Positions 18,201 to 33,200 of a stretch of DNA of 64,000 nucleotides are shown here, piece after piece. The notes below the pieces were generated by a model, which worked only from the letters and a program-made list of their open reading frames with translations, did not search any database and had not been told where the DNA came from. The position numbers and the translations under genes are program-made. Where the stretch lies: contig CM076651.1 in the NCBI GenBank assembly GCA_038496675.1, forward strand, positions 13,599,381-13,663,380, read 5' to 3'. The first letter of the stretch is position 1. Each line of letters begins with the position of its first letter. This stretch comes from Rachycentron canadum (lineage: Eukaryota > Chordata > Actinopteri > Carangiformes > Rachycentridae).

Positions 18201-21200
18201 TTAAGATTGTTTAATGCATGGTATTTGCCAGTGTTCTCCACCCCATCATTATCCCAAATGACTTGTGAAATGCAAACACTGAGTTGATTTCTAATTACCA
18301 CATAGAAACAGCCAAGTTAAGTACATAGGTGGTGAACCACAACAGTCTCATAAATGCACCCAAAGAGCAGTGTTGGTGGTCCAGGCTGGGCGGTGCACTT
18401 ACATGGGACAGGTGCTCTTCCAGTTCCTCCACCTTCTCCAGCGCTGCATTCTTGGTCTCCGCATCTTCCAGCAGACCACCCACATCAAACACGTTATCCA
18501 GGTATGCCTGGATCTGCACCGACAGCTTGTCACTCTCTGTATGTTTACATTTCTGACATGGGAAGAGAATGAATCATAAAGAGTGACGTTACACATACAT
18601 ACACACTCACATCATCTCCAAGTGAGGATATTTTGCTCATTTGGACCATGATATTGTCTTCTTACCTCCAGGTAGTCATCCAGTCCCAGCTTGGTAAATT
18701 CATACTGCAGATGAACTCTGAAGTTCATGTCTTCAACTGAGTGGACCACAATGTTTATGAACTGCATGCAAGCAACCTGGGGTACAGACAGACAGATTTA
18801 GATCCAAATGTATTTCATTGGATGAATAGATGAACACACAGTCACAACAAAAAGAATAACACAAAGCTAGATTTACCATGAAATCGATGTTTCCCTCCTC
18901 ACTGCGGAAGTAATCCATCAGTCTTTCAAAGCGATGCTTCTCCTTACACACCTAAAATACAAATGATGCAGGAAATCCATGGTAATCATTTAGTAGAAAA
19001 AAAAGAATTAAGATATGAAGTTATAATAGTACAGAGAAAAGCTCACCATGAAGAGGAACTGGGTCTAATGTGGACTATGTCAGAATATGTAGCTGTACTA
19101 TATTATTTCATGTGATTAATCATAACCCAATGTAGTATTTTTTCATTATTAAACACTTTCTAAGATCAAACATAATCAATAAAAATCTTAGCAATATGTA
19201 AACATACAGCAACAACAAGCTCTTCTTATCATCAAAATTCATGGGAAGCAAATCTAGGAAAAGATAAGTTTTTGGTTTTTTTTTGCTGAATTCTACACAA
19301 AAATACACTCGAAGAAGAGAGGAAAACAAATGGTACTTTCTCAGTTCTTCTAGCATTTTAGCATCACAAAAAGAAAACACACAAATATTTCTATTAATTC
19401 TCACTAGACACAGTAGTAGTTGTAACCTACTATTGTTGTAATCTTTGATTATTGGTACTTGAGTTTTCTTGAACGCCATAAATAGGTTTCTTGTAAGATT
19501 TGATACGTGTCATCTTGTTTTGATGTAAAATCTAATGCTGACCCACAGAATACCATCTTATTTTGACTAGTGGCTTGATTAGATCTTGTGTCTCTATGGG
19601 TCTATAGACTACAGGGTAGTTGTCTTGTTCCGGTCTTTAGATGACTGTGCAGACAGAAACTGAGAGGCTAACAAAACCTTTGTGGTCCACTGGCTGCCAT
19701 CAGGGAGTTGATCCTTATCATTGTTCAAGGTTGGCTCACATCTGGTGTCATAATGAGTCTAACAACCTCAGACAGGCCCCCTCTAGGGCTTACTTCCTCA
19801 GAAGACCACAACTTTCATCTCTTTACACTGTGCCTTTATGCATTTATCCACATTGGTGATGTGGGAAATTATGGAAATTTAATGAATGTAAATTAGATTT
19901 ATTTTTAGCATATTCAATCCTCGCAGGGCAAGCAATTAATCACCACTGAGTTGTGAAGAGTACAATTTCAGATTATAATGGTTCAAATTTCATTTAAAAG
20001 TGTCTTTAGGTACCTCTTTGAAGTTGTCAAATGCTGAAAGGATGATCTCATGACCTCCTCGGACTAGACAGACAGCAGCCAGCAGTTCAAGGACTAAAGC
20101 TTTTGTCCTGGAAGTACAGGACACATTCATTAAGACATTAACATACATGGATAAAAATTGCAAAGACGAACTCTATCTCAAATTAATAGTGGAAAAGGAC
20201 CACTTCTGTACAATTTACACTACCAGAATGTATGTCTCTGCATGCAATCCTCATAACTAGTGCAAATACATCAAAATACAGAGGATGAAATGAATAATCC
20301 ATGCTCAAGTCTGAACCAAGAGCAGGTTTTTATAGCTTTTGAAGAGTTTACCCTCAGACTTCATTATAAAGTGATCAGCCTTGGTGGTTTACCACTAATC
20401 TCCCTTTAGTAAACATTCTTTTAACAGCCTGTACATACGCCTCTGAGCCCTGACTTCAGAGAGAAGCTGAGCCCCATGGAGAATGGGAGGCATATCATAT
20501 TAACTGGCTGTAGGGTTTCCCCTATTGTTCGACCCAGCCCTGTGAAGATGGGGGCCTCAGTTCTTACCTTGAGTTTTTATTGTTCAAGCTGAGAGCAATT
20601 TCATTGACTGCATGTGCATGAGACATGACCATATTGAAGCCGTACTAAGAAAAGAGAGAACAGGATGTGGTTAGAAAAACCTGGGTATACATATGTATAC
20701 ACAGGAAACACGTAATCCTCACATTTATAAAAATCAATGCGATGATTATGTTTGAGCCTCTATATATTACTGCTCCTGTCAAGTGAGGTTGCTGTTTTTT
20801 ACCTGGTAGTTCATGATTGCTCTCAAACACATGATGCACACATGCACATCATCTTTTTGGCTCACAAGGCGGGAGTTTTTGATGGTTTTGCTGTTCGAGA
20901 CAGAGCCATAGCTGCAACAGATGGTAGAAGTTAATATCTAGTAGAGATTCAGTTATAAGCTCAGTCCACAAAGTTTTATTTTGTTATTAATTGCAGCTTC
21001 TTTAATTGATTTCTGAAACGTATCTGCTGTTCATATAACTCTTGTTTTAAGTGTGTCACACAGGGAGAAACACAGAGAGAAAATTACAGAGAATGAAGTC
21101 TGACAGAAAAACCTTAGATGGCTTTTGAGGTTACAGATGTATTATGGGAGTCTGTTTTCTCTGCTGCTGCTGTCAACAGACTGAGGTCTATACACACAGT

Positions 21201-24200
21201 GAGTGCTGTTATGTAACTGTATTGCACAGTCACCATGTGCCTATAATATTTCTGCTTGTCCAGTTTATAAGTGGCTTACATCTCATGATCCAGCATTTTG
21301 TAATTGTGTTTAGCATTTTCTAAAAGACTACTAATTAATGATAATCTACTTCTAAATTTTATAAAGTCTGGAACATATTCTTGTGGACTATTTCTTCCTG
21401 TACACCCTGGTAATGCTTAATTTAATTTAATGTCTCTGTCTCTCCTGTCTGTGTGTAGCCTAGAGATGAGAAGGAGCATTGCAACTGTCCGACATATGTT
21501 GCTGCTCACAGCTGGCTCTCATCTGAAGACAGTGCAAATACACATCTGGACACATGAAGGAGGATGATGAACAAAGTGAGATGCACAGTGCAAAAGGTCA
21601 GAGACTTCCTGCTTGTATCTCTGATACAGCTCATCATCTGACTGAGATTGTGCAGATACTTGAGTTTTAGGGAGAGGTCAGGAGACCAGTAATTTGTTAA
21701 CCATTCAGGCATTTTACTGAAACAAAACAGCACCAAAACAACAGGTTTGCATGCTAATACATGTTTATAGCATTAAAGGTTAGCAGAGCAAGGCAATAAC
21801 AGGGATAGCTAATAGCAGGGAGGCTTGCTTAGCAATACATACCGGAGGACAGACTGGCGGGCAGAGCGCACCAGTGTGTTGCAGAAGGGTTGGGTGCCCG
21901 AATGGTGCAGATCCTCTATAGACCTGCTCCAAGATTTAGCCTTGTCCAAGAAACCATCCTCCCCATTCTCCAGCCCCTCAAAATCCAACCTGGGCCACAT
22001 ACAGACAGACAAGCCAACACAGAAGCACAGGGGTATAGATGAGAAGCATGGGGGAAGTTAGGTTTGCAAGGCAGTCTGGTAAAGAGCAAGGGGTTATCAC
22101 AGGAACTGTCATCAAGCTGCACAATAAAGCTCAGCACAGAAATTCTGACCCATTCAGGCAAGGTATAGCTCAAGACTACACCACATAGCATTTGTCCAGA
22201 AACACATTCAGTTTGCCAAGTATGCAAAAGGCATACAAACAAATCCAAAGAATGCAATGTGCCAAGAGCACATTTTAGATGCACAGGCAGTTTATTACAG
22301 GCTCTACGGGACAAAACATGTTAACTCAGCAGCTAGACTCAATGCCCAACCCAGTTCCTTAGGAAGGAGGCTTTGGCTACAGTCAGAGTAGTGTGTCAAG
22401 TGTTTGTATGAATTGTATGTGTGCAAAAGTACTCACATGACAGCACATTGGGCAAAGGAGAGGTACTCCACCAGGACATCGAGACCTCTGTTTTCATCAT
22501 TGAGGAACTCCCTGACCCATCTGTGATGCATGAGAACAGAGAAAGGTTAGCAGGGCACTGAAATGAAGAGCACACCCTTATCCTTTAGGACTAGATTTTA
22601 CCCACCAATGTACAATAGGAGAATGATAAATAGATACACAGAGAGAAAATGTAGATAGATGTGATTCTTAAGCTCATTAGAAGCAATTTTTAGAACTTTT
22701 TGTACTTAAAGATTAAATCTGGTTTAAAAAATAAAAATAGATTAAAAAGGAAAATGTAGCTATTGATTGTTTTTTAAATAAGATTTGAAAATGACTGGTA
22801 TGTAAAAAAAAAGATCGTAATAATGTGCACAGGTATATGTAAACAGGTGTGTAATAATACAATTGAGAAAATTAGTAGCAGTTTAAGCAACAGTGAAAAT
22901 AATCATTAGTTGAAGTGCTACTTCACTGTACTAATACATGTCTGAAGGGGGTCTCCCCTCCCATGTCTGAGAGAAAATGGCAAGAATGCAATGGAAAGAA
23001 AACTAGAGCAAGGCTTCAGATTTCCACCCTATTTAACTCCAGTTTTCTGGAGGGAGAGAAACAACTCCAAACAAAGGAAATCCCAATGCGATGAGGGAAG
23101 GAATGTAGAGGGCATAAGGCTGAAGGAACTGAGCTCAGGTCGAATCTCTGACAGCCAACAGTATTTAGTCTGCCTCCCCCACAGACCCCCTTCACCTCCT
23201 CCCTGCTTCTTCAGGGAACTACAGGGGAGGAGGACAGGATTGGGGTAAAAGGTTCTTAAAATAGTCTTGAAGCACTGGTTATGATGACAGAATCCTAGCC
23301 AATGGCAGGAAAGCAATCAAGTCTCAAAGTAGTAGAGGGAAGGAGGGAGGTGAAAAGGGAACAAAGGTGAGCAGAGGAACAAAGCAGTAAGTTTGGGTGC
23401 AGGAGGGAAGAGGAGGGGGTGGACAAGAAGGCGGGCTTGATCATCAGTTTCCTGTCTAACGCCCCCCCCATCTCAGTTCTCTCCCTCTTCTCCCTTCTTG
23501 CCTCTGACCCCTCACTCTTTCCTCTCTTTCAACGTCTCCTTTTGCTTCTCTCAAAACAGTTGCTATTTCAGATTTTTTTGGCAATCTCAGGAATAACACA
23601 TCAGAATAGGCCCAGGATTCAGACACACACAATAAACCAGCATCTGTTACACTTAATCCCACCCACAAAAGTATTCTGAAAATAGCTCTCTTTTTTTTAT
23701 TCTTTGCCTGTGAGTCTTTCTGGGAAATGCATTGAAACAGACTCTTTTGATGAAGTCTAATAGAATATGAGTTATTCTTGGAGCTCAGTGGATGCTGTGG
23801 AAAACCAAAGCCTTTTTACAGGCTCCTTTTTTCAGTGGCAAGTCACTGCAGCACATTTTTTATGTCAAAGTGTCTGTGTGACATCAGATTATTGAGTCAA
23901 AGGACATAAGATTTTGTTAAGAAAAGCTTAACAAAACTTCAAGATACACAGTGCTGCATAGTATTGAATTCTATTACAAAATATGGCAAAGTTATCCTTG
24001 TGTGTGTTTTTGTGCTTTTCACTGGGTTCAGCATTGATCAGCCAGCCTTCCTGTCCCTCTGGCATACACAACAAAGCTTCCTGCTCAACACTATGGGGGA
24101 GTGGACGATGCAGCACAATGGCAACCATCTGGGCATTATGAGGACCAGCTCTATGAAGTGGAGCTGCAGAGCTTGGCAAGTTAAAACAATGGGGGAGATC

Positions 24201-27200
24201 AGGGCACCACAGAGAGCTCTGAATCCCTGCAGCAGCACTGGCAAAAGCAGCTAAGATAATCATTTCGTTTCATTAAGCTCCATGCGCAATAAATAGACCT
24301 GTATAATTTGCCAGAAAAATTGCAGATAAGAATCGATTACCCAATGTGGTTTGTCCTCAGCGAGATCTCCAGCTCCCTCAATACTTTTGTAGATTCCTGC
24401 ACCCGCCTGCGAAACTTCTGTAAGACACAATGGAAGCAGAGTTTTGCTGCAGATGTATCAATGTCCACTGTTAATTAAGAAGCTGTTAGAGTCGACAGGT
24501 TCTTAAATAGGTTCACCTAAACACACCTTCACGTGTAAGCTTCCCTTTTTAAGAGGACCTAAAGTTTATAAAGGTCATTTGAATTGTCCCACCTTGCGTG
24601 TGACTCCAGGGTCTAAGTATCCTCGTAGCTTCTGGATGTAGGTGTGAGGTGGATTCTTCACCTGAAACCTCTCCTGAGGACACAAACACAGTAGGTATTG
24701 TAATGTATGTTTGCTAAAGTCATTGTGCTAGTGCTGGTGAGTTATGAGAGCAAGCGTGTGCACATTCTCAGTGCAGGTTTATAAATGCACCTGGTCACAG
24801 ATCAGGTCCCATTTCTTCTCATTGTCATACTGTCTGAGGAGCCGGGCTTTGTCTGGAGGCAGGTTCATAGAATTCTGAAAATATAAAACATAAGCATTAG
24901 TTTCAGTTACACACATATTTATCCCTTTCTCTGTTTGTTTGATCATTTGTAGAAACTGTTGATTTACAGCAGTGTTTGTCACTGGAATTTTATAGACTTC
25001 TGGCGCCAATGACAAAGGAAGAGACAAAATTTGAGGGACTTTCGTCTTAGGGTCCATGACCTCACTTCCTGTGTTGACTTTTGGCATCCTGCAGGCTGAC
25101 ACAGGAGGTAAACTGTATCTCCTCTGCACTCTCAGTATTGTCTCAGTATTGTTCAGGCAATACTTTGCTTTTAACCACAAGAAGTCACTATTAGAGTGCA
25201 GGCTTATTACCAGGCCTGTCATCCAATCTGGCAATAAAAAACACTTGAACACCACATGAGTTGTCTGAGGCAGTCAGTTTACTGTGGCTCAAATTAAATA
25301 CTACATGCTCTAATTTTTGTTTGGAGACCAATCCACTTAAGCATTTTATCTCCTTGCGACCACTGTAAAAAAAAAAAAGAAATAACACAAAATATATGAC
25401 ACAAGCTTTTGACTAATTACTTCTTTGATCAAACCAAGAGTTTGTAAAGTCACTGACATGGAAATGAGGATGCGCAACAATATGAAGTGAGCTCGCTTGC
25501 TCCTGAATCTGATCTCCTCAGCATTTCTCTTTGAAGAGACACGTGGGATTGTTTGCACTGAGAACCCTCATTTACACCCATATCAACAGTACCTCATAAG
25601 CCTGGCCACAAAAGACCCGTCAGATTGACTTTTAACCTGTTGCCATAACTCTGCCTGCCATCTAGGGCATCACCCTGCCCTGTTAACCCAGACATGAGGT
25701 CCACAACAGTATTTTGCCACTGGTGAGGTCTGATAGATGGAAAATAACACATACTTGTTCCTATGACAACCCCACCAGTTACTGGTACTGGTGGAATATC
25801 ACATGCAAGTATTTTAAAATTAGTTTTCCACAGTGGGACCATATTGCTCACTCCATCAGCACCACCATGAATCATGCTGTGACGGAGGTGAAGAATAAAT
25901 CCATATCAAATTGGATATTTTTGTGATGATAAATTACAAAATGCACTGAAAACCAAAAAAAGGAACCATAAACTGAAAAAGCCCTTTTAAAACTTTTTTT
26001 TTTAAGTCAAAGGTAAAATGCCTGACAAATCAGTAACAGGCTATAACTGTGGAAAGAACCGCCAAGATGTTACTATACTTTATAAATCCCATGCAGGAGA
26101 GAAGAGATGCAACATGCATGCCAGATGGTCAGAATTACAGGAGGAATGTGCCTTGTTTATAGTAGTAAATTTTCTCCTGTCTGACCCCAAAGCTGCTCTC
26201 TCCTCCTCAGTTTGCCCCATGAGAGATTTTACCTACAACACCGTTTTTAGGAAGTTCGTACTAGGAGGTGAAAAGTACCATTTTCTACAAATGATCAATT
26301 AATATATTAGATAAAATTAGTTTAAGAAAATAGTTAGTGATTATCATAAAAACAATATATTCAAAGAGCAGTCACTCATACAGGATATTAATTTCTCATT
26401 CATTAAATGAATGCGTTCTATGAGTAATAAGCATTTGGATCTTCTGTAGGGCTTAGTCAAATCATTGATTACTCGACTATCAGAAAATTAAAGAGCAAAT
26501 ATTTTATTGTTTGTTTGATGTTATTTTGATGTCTGTTTTAGCAAAACAAGATATGTGAATACTAAGAGACTCTGACAAAGTTCATCATTACTTTTGGACT
26601 TTTTATACATAAAACAACTAACTGATTACTAAAGAACATTACTGGCTGATTAATATTATATTTTAGTTAGTTCTCTGCCTAATTTACTATATATGTGACA
26701 GAACGGGTCTGTCCTGTTTCAGTGAGTTGATGTTTAGTCATATTCACAATGAATTATTTCAGTAGCACCAATTGAAAGATCATCAATTGTACTGAGTGGA
26801 TACTTTGAATACACGCCAGATTATGGTCCATGGGGTTGGTTTTGAAAACAAAAAAACAAAAAACAAAAAATGAAAAAATGAAAAAGTTATCTGCTCCAGC
26901 ATCTGTCCAGGCCCAAGGTCTTTCCTTTGTTTTCCCTTTTTTTTGTTGGTCAGTCATGCATACTAAACTAGAACTGTGAGACAAACAGGCAGAGAGCAAG
27001 ACCCCCTTCTGTAGCAATTTGATTGTGAATAACTGAAAAACATGCAAAACAGACACACGCACACATTCATTCATTTTGTAAAGACAAAAGAGGCAAGTAA
27101 AGTCAGAATAGAAAGTGTTATAGTAATATTCAAGTGAAGCACTGTATAGAGATAGATTCCAGTGAGTTGATGTACAAGGAACCTGCCTCATTGAATACAT

Positions 27201-30200
27201 ATCCACATGTATTATAAGAAATGAACACATACTGAAGACTTTGATGTTTAATAATGTTCTCCTCTTTCTCAGTTAGAGCCTCAGGTACTGTAAACAAATG
27301 TGGGTGGGACTGTGTGCAGATGTGTGTGGAGCTGCAACTGTTAAAAAAAACAGGTATAAAAGCTGTTTCTCAAACCAACACACGGGTAGAGAGAAGAGGT
27401 TTCTCCTGCGATAAAACAAAAAGCAGAGGGGTTGTTTCCTTTCTGACTAGATTTGGGTAATTTGAGCCAAGTAACCCAATTTAGCTAATTTCATTTCACT
27501 TTCTCCCACAGTGATACAATCTTGCACTTCCTGTGTTTATAAGACGCTAAAAGAAGTAGCCTTATAGAGGCGAGGGAACCGTGGCTCTTGCTCTTTATAG
27601 TTTCAGATTCATCAGACCATTTTTGGGATAAAATACTACAGAAATGCCAAAAATGTTTGGTGCCTGTTATGTTGCCATATTGCCCACATACTCTCTCCTC
27701 CTCCGAGGTCTTTCTTGTTTGACCTGAGACTGGCTTGACAAAAGATTCAATGTGGAGCTTTGTTTTGATCTGGTGCTGTGCCATTCCCATCCTTTGACAT
27801 TTGAGCTATTTTTTTTTTCCTCATAGAAAATTGCTAACAATGGTTGGTGGGCAGGGTTAGTGTATGCCCCCTGGTGCTCCTCTCTGGAGCAAAATCCGGG
27901 TAAAACACAACACCAGTACACTGCACAACCAGATGAACTGGTTCTATTATCACCACCATCTCTCTGATCATTAGGCCCCCATTGTGATCCAGGACAGGGG
28001 AGAGAGTTACCAAATACAGCGACTGAGGAGACTCTGTTGTATTAAACTGTAACTCTTAGTGTTTAGACAAAACAAGCAATTTGAAGCTTTTACCTTTAGC
28101 TTTGAGAAACTATAATGATACTTAACAGACTCACAGAATAAAGGATTACTCAAAAATATAGTCATTGGGCGTGATCCTAGGCTGAGTAACAGGTAAATAA
28201 ACGGAAAATGCACAAAGTATGGAAACTCAAGTGTTAAGAGCGAAACAGATGATATAAAGCAGCACATGCTAATCGAGAGGGTATAAACTCTAAAACAGAG
28301 AGATATTTGAGCCATAGACAAAGGAAGACTGAGGTTTTAAAGACCCAACAGTTAAAGTAGTTGACAGGGTCAGGTTGCTGGTTAAGGAGGCATACAGAGT
28401 CCAGAAGAGCCATCAGGGAATTAGCAGAGCGCTCAACTCACGCACAGACCCCCACAACCAAGGGGGGAAGTGCTCACTTCACCACGGTCACTTCATGCTA
28501 CAGAGTCAACAGGGCAACTCCATCTGCCCTCCACAGGACAGCTTCCTAATCTGAGCTGATTTACAATTAGCCTTGAGTTAAGTTTATGACCGGCAGCTTA
28601 AGCCGGATGCTCCCAGAGAGACAAATGGAAAAGAGTGACAGGATGTTTCCTTGCTGATCTTTTTCACAGCTTCACACTTTCAGTCAGGATGAGATATTAC
28701 ACAATCACACTACAAACTAAACAATTCTGTCTGCAAAATACCACCAGTCTGTTTGTTTTTGTAGAGGACACTGCATTGCCAATATTATTTCCTAAGTTGC
28801 TAACAGGCATGCAACTAATCTTATTCTGCAAGAGCTCTGTGGTAAAAGGTTTAACTACACTGTTTTGGTATGAGATTTTTAAATTTTTTTATGAAATGGC
28901 TCTGAAATATGTACACATGATTAAAAACTGGTAAATACATTTCATTTTGATGTGACTGAAGTTTGCTAACTTTGACTCAGAAGCCTCCAAAAGAAGACAA
29001 GATGGTCTATTTAACTATAACATTACATCAGAACATATTTGTCAGTGACATATGAACTTTATTGCAGCCTGAAAGTGAGACTGTAATTAATATTAACTAG
29101 AATGTCATTATGTCTTATATTGCATTCATAAGAACATGAAGTCACTTTGACCTTAAACATTTGACCTCATGCTACTAAGATTTAAAGTAAATCCAAATTG
29201 GTGTTTGTACCAAATTTGAAGAAATTCCCTCAGTGAGATATCAACAATGGGACAGATGGGTGAATGGATGCCTCTGGCCCTGGCTGTCTCCTGTGTGGAG
29301 GTATAAAAGGGTAATATTCTTTTTCTTATATATTGATCTAATTTTTAGATTGAAATACCCTTAAAGTGGACAACTAAGCAAATGCAGTGAATGCGATTCT
29401 CTTCCTTATGTTGTATTTGGGGGTTGGAAGCAAAAAGTCTGTGTTTTTTATCTACTCTGAAAGGTTTACACAGGCCAGACTTAGTTGTCATCAGCTCAGA
29501 GGGGAAGGAGTGGGTGGATGAAGAGCTAACCATGCTGGACAGAGCCTGTGGCAGTTCAAAAGGACCCAGACAGACCCCTTTAACCCCAAGTCTGAGAGCC
29601 TGCTCATCAGGGTGGGGTCCAAGAGGAAAGAGCCTCTAATGAAAACTGTCCCACCAACATAATCACACGCAACACAACAGTTAGTTGTTTGTTTGAAAAC
29701 ATTTTTTACACAATTCAAAGTCTTCCACAGTTAACATAGTAGACATCCAGTACAGAATAAAGATAAACAAGAAACAATCTCCATATATAATATGTACTGT
29801 ACATATACAATATTAAAGGAATTGTTTGTCATTTTGAGAAATATGTTTATTTGCTGTTTTCTGCTTAGACATCTATTGCTATTGCTATTCAACATCATCT
29901 TAAATATACAGACATGTCAGTGTTATCAATGCTATTGAACTGAAGACAGCAAAGGAGCATAGGTCCCATAATGTCAAACTGTTACTGTAAAACTATAAAC
30001 TACAAACTATAAATTGTGCCAAAAAAAACACATCCATATTATGGTAATCCTAATTCATCATTAGACTTGTTGAGATAATGCGTGTTGTTGATTTGGCGCA
30101 ATACAAATAAAACTGAAACAAATTTTTTTTTTTTTTAAATCTCTGACATTTTGTTATGTTTCTGTTTAGCCTTTAACGAGTGAAGTCTAAAAATTAAACC

Positions 30201-33200
30201 ATTTAATATTAACATACTGAAAATAAAAGCGTGGATCAGCTTTTCCAGATCCCATTTGGACAGTAATCCTGTGACTCTTGCACATTTCAGAGAAATAAAT
30301 GGTTGATGTTGCCATAACTTATCTAACATGGTTGCTAAAGTTTAGATCTGAGTCCAAGATAACAGAGACAATGATATCTGCCAAACTGACAAGCAGAATT
30401 TGTCCATTGACAATATTATCATTAAAAATCTCTGAGAAAATGTATTGTCTATCTCCTCTTTTTTTTTCTAAATGAGAGGTAAACACAACACATTCAGTTT
30501 CAGCTATAAATGAAAAAGACTTCTTCAGTGATCTGGCAACAACAGCCGATGAAGGGTAAGATAAGACGTGTAACTCTTTAACAAAGCGTACTGTCTGAAG
30601 AGGGTAGAAAAAACCAGACCACTGAACCCTATCAGGAAGTGCAGCCAACGAGGAGGCATAGAAAACACACTCAGTATGGGACCTGGCATGAATATTTAAT
30701 CATATTAACTAAGTATATTTATAAGGAAAAGTGACAGGAAGGGTCAATATAGAGCTGATGCCTGATGTCTGTCTGTCACACTGTCACAGTTACAGTAGAT
30801 TATGAGTACATAAGGTGGGGCTCAACAGGCCAGATGACCTGATAGAATGACATCATTCATGGTGAATGTCAGCATGAATCAGACTCGATCAATGACAGCC
30901 TCTTACAAACATGTCAACATCATACTAGCTTTTAGTTAATGAATGAGGCTGTCAGTGCTATTGTTTGTATTCCTCCTTTTCCATGGTACTGAAACACAAT
31001 CAGAGGAGACAGGATGGGAGATTCAGCTGTTGTCGTCACAGAGCTGCAGGGACTTCCTTAACTCTTTAGGAAATCAAAAACTGCCCTGACTAATGTCCAG
31101 GCTATTTTGTGTAACACATGAGTGTGTGGGTGTGCTCTTGCACCCACTCCCACCATGTGTTTATGAGTGTATGAATGGCTAAATATGTGTTTTTCCAGCT
31201 TAAAGGTAAACTAAAGGCGATGGAGCAAAGTGTGAGAAAACACTGCCCCTCTTTCTCTGAGCAGATATCCGATCACCCTGTTGCTCCTTTGTGAGGTAAT
31301 TTGAACCAGGCAATCACAACAAAGCATGAGTTCTGCACAAAGATGCTTGAAGACCAGGAGGTAGAAGCTCCCAGCCCTCCCAAACACAGAGAGATGTTTT
31401 TCTTAAAGGGAAAAGTGAAGTAAAGATTTCAGTACCCCTCCCTGTCCACTCCTGATGCTGGTCCTTGTTTACAAAGCAAATATAATCAGGTTCAGTTAAG
31501 AACTTGTTTATTAAGATATTAACATAACAGGTTAAGACATGCATCTTATTTACTTGCAAACATAGTGTCAGTGGGAAAGCCACGTTCTTTAAGAGAAACC
31601 TGAGGTACGCAGTCTGTGAAAACACGTCAATCAAGTCACCAAGAAATAATTGTGCAAATTGTTTTCTGTTAACCATCGAAAAATAAAGGCAATAGTCCCT
31701 AAATATTCGAGACAATATTAAATCCTCTTAAACTGATATTAGCTGAGACAGCTTTACATTAGCAATTGTTTCATTATCGATAAATCTTCAATCATCATCA
31801 ATAGCTAATTGATTAAACAAATGAAATGTCTCAAAACTCAAAACTGTTCTAATGGCTGAAACTTTCCCTAAGTGGTGTTGCAGCTCAAATAATGGGGTGC
31901 TAAATACCCATTAAATCTGGAGTTAAGGGAAACACACTTTACAGCTCTGGTGTGAGGTTTTCAGCCTCTTGCCCTCATGTTAGTCCACAACCTTGACTTC
32001 TCCAGCCTTGAATGCACTCCAGAGCCTCCCTGAACTCACATCTTTGATAGTCTGTGACCTCTGAGTCACAGTTGTTGAGAGAAATAAAAAACCTTTGCTC
32101 TAGTCCCTTCTTAATGGGCATTCCACAACCAGTCAGAGAAACTGGAAGTTGGTGAAATGTCATTTTCGGTTAAAAAATCAAGAACCACCTCCTGCCACCC
32201 ATTGGCTAATATGTGTTTATCCGTTGACATTGGAATGATTGACAGCAGTGGTTGCACAGATGTCTTTGAAGCCTAACAGCCACAGTCTGAGATAAAGATG
32301 ACAATGTCCTGAGTTCAAGGTCCTTTTAAATCCAGATGTTCTTCAAGCTTCAAAAGTCAATGAACTTGAAATTAACTGACTTGTTTACATGAGCTTATCT
32401 AGGAAATTTCTCTGTTTCAAAACTAAAGTGATGGAAAACTGTTCTTGCAATGCGAACTGACAACTATATTGTTCGATTTATTTGTTTTTAAGCATGCTGG
32501 ATCAAGGAAATGTGAGCACAAACAAGGATATACGTGAGGTTAGGGCTGAGTTATAAATAAATACAACAATTGGTCATGAATCGGAGGGATTCATTCATTT
32601 CTGCATGGGGAACATCCTGTTTGTTCTTCTCCGTGCGTCCATGCAGGGGCCAGGGAAGCCCCAGCCAGCAGACGATATACACAGGCAATGTCAGGAATGC
32701 AGGTACATGAATGCCTCAATAATTCATTCTGACCAGGCCTTTTGACACACTGCCCAGTTAAAAAGATGAAGGCCGGCCAAAGAGAAAGGGCAACAAATTT
32801 GAGCTTCAGCTGCACAGAAATAAATGTTGTGAATCAAATTACCTTTTCCACAATTTAAGTCCTTGGGTGAAGTTTGTGTTAGAAGGATAAATGGTGATAA
32901 TAACAGAAAGGGGAACAAAAACCAAAACAAAACCAAAAGAAAAGTATTACATTCGAAATTCACACGGATCGCATTCAGTCACATGTCTTTAAAAAAGTCC
33001 CCCTTGTCTCAATATGACTTCATTCAGTTGCAAAAAGCCTAAGAAATCTTGAGAAATGAGAAATGGCAAAATAAAGAAAGACTACCATTTGTCGTGTAAC
33101 GAAGGCCAGGGAAAGAATTACGTCAGTAGTGTAGGGAGAAGTAGCATCAAACCATAACACACTGGCACTAAAAATGAGCTTACAGCAGTTCTTCTGAGTG

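Noticed and set aside
26754..27230. 158-codon open frame on the minus strand in FMNL3 intron 1
   Set aside because: Low-complexity Phe-rich middle derived from A-rich DNA, no family motif, no splice context.
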